Assembly: GCA_000432155.1 (NCBI GenBank) | Contig: FR888493.1 | Location: forward strand, 1,028-8,120 | Source: Eubacterium sp. CAG:274 | GTDB taxonomy: Bacteria; Bacillota; Clostridia; Lachnospirales; CAG-274 | Reading direction: 5' to 3' | Length of the DNA: 7,093 nt | Shown: positions 5,676-7,093 of the stretch, piece after piece | How positions within the stretch are numbered: the first letter of the stretch is position 1 | Layout: each line of letters starts with the position of its first letter | Program-made: the position numbers and the translations under genes | The notes under the pieces: model-generated | What the model saw: only the letters and a program-made list of their open reading frames with translations | The model's database searches: none | Told to the model about the DNA's origin: nothing

Positions 5676-6035
5676 ATGAAAAATGTTATTGTATTTTTAA
5701 GACCCAATTGTTATTTCAAGACAAAGGAAGCACTTAATGAAAAAAGATTTTTTGCTATGAATACAAAAGAGGTTCTTGGTAGAGGTAGAGAACATGTTAG
5801 CTTTACTACAGGCGAAGGCAACAATGAGGCTGATGACAAGATATATTCAAGAACTTTTGTAGCCAAAAAGATGATTAACATTGTAGTAACAGATGATAGA
5901 CTTGACGAATTAATTGATGTTATTCTTTCTGTCAACAGCCATGGTGCAGAGGGCGACGGTAAAATCTTTGTTACACCTGTAGATAGTTGTATAAGAATAC
6001 ATACAGGGGAAACAGATGAGGATGCCCTTATATAA
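5676..6035 (+). CDS. P-II family nitrogen regulatory protein, NifI2-like
   Basis: This 119-residue P-II protein is the second of a tandem pair. MKNVIVFLRPN and KEALNEKRFFAM (17-28) match the NifI2 style. The T-loop region (GRGREH at 35-40 to about 64) is longer than in its partner and rich in Gly/Asn/Glu/Asp, again with no GlnB-type uridylylation site. EGDGKIFVTPVDS (92-104) gives the nucleotide-binding C-terminal part. The start at 5676 is chosen because AAGGAGG at 5661-5667 sits eight bases before it; a TTG at 5670 would be only two bases away. That binding site overlaps the stop codon of the first P-II gene, so translation of the two is probably coupled, fitting a heteromeric complex. The direct target is unknown. 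Confidence 0.88.
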   Translation: MKNVIVFLRPNCYFKTKEALNEKRFFAMNTKEVLGRGREHVSFTTGEGNNEADDKIYSRTFVAKKMINIVVTDDRLDELIDVILSVNSHGAEGDGKIFVTPVDSCIRIHTGETDEDALI

Positions 6036-6049
6036 TTGGAGGTTTTAGT

Positions 6050-6841
6050 ATGAAAAAGAGTAGAGGCGATTTCCGTCTTAGAAAAGATATATCAAAGCGA
6101 TGTTATACCATATCAATGATAATGACATTTGTAGTGATATTTGCTCTGTGGGGAGGACTAAGTGGAAGTGGTATGGTAAAAGAACTTTTTTTACCATCTC
6201 CATTAAAGGTACTTAATGACATAGTAAGTTGTGCTAAAGATGGTTCATTGTGGGCTAATATGGGCTGGAGTATTTTCAGAATTACAATGGGCTTTGTTAT
6301 TTCTGTAATCATTGGTGTACCTTTAGGTATACTTGCAGGTAGTTTTAAAAGAATAGACGCAGTTATAACACCTATTTGTGAATTTATTCGTTATATGCCA
6401 GTACCAGCATTTGTACCACTTGTAATGGTATGGTGTGGTATAGGAGAAGGAGCTAAAATTAGTATTGTATTCCTTGGTTGTTTCTTCCAGATGGTACTTA
6501 TGGTAGCTGATAATGCAAGAGCTGTATCTGATGATTTGCTTTCAGCAAGTTATACTTTAGGTACAACACGATTTACAACTATTACAAAGGTATTAATACC
6601 AGCTATGGCACCTAATATGATGCTTACATTGAGAATGATGATTGGTTGGGGCTGGACATACCTTACTGTAGCCGAACTTGTAGCATCTAATTCAGGTTTA
6701 GGTTACTCTATTTTAAAGGCACAGAGATTCTTACATACTGAAAGTATTTTTTCTGGTATTCTTGTAATAGGTGTACTTGGTCTTATTACAGACAGAATTT
6801 TTGCTTTTGCGATTAAAAAGATGTTCCCATGGGCTGAATAA
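6050..6841 (+). CDS. ABC transporter permease, NitT/TauT/SsuC type
   Basis: This 263-residue inner-membrane permease has about six hydrophobic segments, near residues 21-38, 72-98, 116-133, 136-153, 187-209 and 234-255. The cytoplasmic EAA-type loop that docks the ATPase is seen as SASYTLGTTRFTTITKVLIP (165-184), with the conserved Gly and the ILP-like end. FLPSPLKVL (47-55) and RYMPVPAFVPLVMVW (114-128) are typical of the nitrate/sulfonate/taurine permeases. GGAGG at 6038-6042 precedes the ATG, 14 bp after the P-II stop. No binding protein is seen in this operon, so the two lipoproteins at 1095-3182 are the likely partners. The pore probably works as a homodimer, as is usual when one permease gene is present. 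Substrate unknown. Confidence 0.93.
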   Translation: MKKSRGDFRLRKDISKRCYTISMIMTFVVIFALWGGLSGSGMVKELFLPSPLKVLNDIVSCAKDGSLWANMGWSIFRITMGFVISVIIGVPLGILAGSFKRIDAVITPICEFIRYMPVPAFVPLVMVWCGIGEGAKISIVFLGCFFQMVLMVADNARAVSDDLLSASYTLGTTRFTTITKVLIPAMAPNMMLTLRMMIGWGWTYLTVAELVASNSGLGYSILKAQRFLHTESIFSGILVIGVLGLITDRIFAFAIKKMFPWAE

Positions 6842-6855
6842 AGGAGATGTAAAGT

Positions 6856-7093
6856 ATGAAAAAACAAAATATTATTTCAAATTCTGGTTCACCCTTAGAG
6901 GCTCATGTTGCCAGTAGTAAAATTATAGTAAGCCATATTGATAAGGTTTATACAAATGGCAAAAAGTCAACAAAAGCCATTGATGATGTATCAATAGATA
7001 TTCAGGATAATGACTTTGTATGTATAGTAGGCCCTTCTGGTTGTGGTAAATCAACTTTATTGAGAATGCTTGCAGGTTTGGATTTTCCTACTA
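6856..7093 (+). CDS. ABC transporter ATP-binding protein, NitT/TauT/SsuB type (3' end outside the window)
   Basis: Only the first 79 residues are present; the reading frame is open to the window edge. The Walker A motif GPSGCGKST is complete at residues 59-67, preceded by VYTNGKKSTKAIDDVSIDI (31-49), the usual nucleotide-contacting start of this class. Signature, Walker B and switch His lie beyond the edge and cannot be checked. An N-terminal extension of about 20 residues rich in Ser/Asn precedes the first strand; other in-frame starts inside it lack a binding site. AAGGAG at 6841-6846 overlaps the permease stop and lies nine bases before the ATG, so coupling with the permease is likely. It should energise the permease encoded immediately upstream. 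Confidence 0.92.
   Translation, partial: MKKQNIISNSGSPLEAHVASSKIIVSHIDKVYTNGKKSTKAIDDVSIDIQDNDFVCIVGPSGCGKSTLLRMLAGLDFPT

Noticed and set aside
4053..6312. Minus-strand open frames of 69-87 codons within the regulator, P-II and permease genes
   Set aside because: All are antisense to strong plus-strand genes, have no recognisable domains and are expected by chance in AT-rich coding DNA.
1..7093. Mobile elements, CRISPR arrays, tRNA or rRNA genes
   Set aside because: No transposase or integrase reading frame, spaced direct-repeat array, or cloverleaf/rRNA-like stretch was seen; nearly all sequence is accounted for by the listed genes.

Overview
The window is AT-rich DNA with strong AGGAGG-type ribosome binding sites, short intergenic gaps and AAA/TTA-rich codon use. 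This suggests a low-GC Gram-positive anaerobe of the Clostridia, possibly a gut Lachnospiraceae-like organism; the placement is inferred from style and gene content, not from a marker gene. All eight genes lie on the + strand. A strong Shine-Dalgarno on the - strand at the left edge suggests a divergent neighbour just outside.

Layout. Positions 1-171 hold a regulatory region: a candidate operator (17-31), a sigma-A-like promoter (55-83) and an intrinsic terminator hairpin (101-136). Next comes an operon with an agmatinase-family ureohydrolase (172-1077) and two tandem, paralogous lipoprotein substrate-binding proteins of the NitT/TauT/SsuA type (1095-2102, 2139-3182). A hairpin (3196-3222) separates these from a cyclase-family (kynurenine-formamidase-like) metal hydrolase (3260-3922). 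A PucR-family regulator (3996-5180) has its own near-consensus promoter (3938-3966). A second regulatory region (5181-5335) repeats the first in layout: operator, promoter, terminator hairpin. It drives a second operon with two P-II proteins resembling the NifI1/NifI2 pair (5336-5662, 5676-6035), an ABC permease (6050-6841) and the matching ATPase, cut by the window end (6856-7093).

How it may work together (inference). The substrate-binding proteins, permease and ATPase would form one importer split over two operons. The imported nitrogen compound, perhaps a guanidino compound or guanidine itself, would be hydrolysed to urea plus an amine by the ureohydrolase, with the cyclase-family hydrolase acting on a related amide or ring. 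The P-II pair would tie import or an unseen downstream enzyme to nitrogen status. PucR is the natural candidate to bind the shared operator and co-activate both operons.

The most notable signal is the pair of regulatory regions. Both have a TGT-N9-ACA element containing ATGCACA exactly 23 bp upstream of the -35 box, an ATACATT stretch running into the -35, a 17-bp spacer, and a rho-independent terminator placed after the promoter but before the first gene. The genes could then be expressed only by reading through the terminator, which points to an attenuation layer. No recognisable riboswitch explains it.
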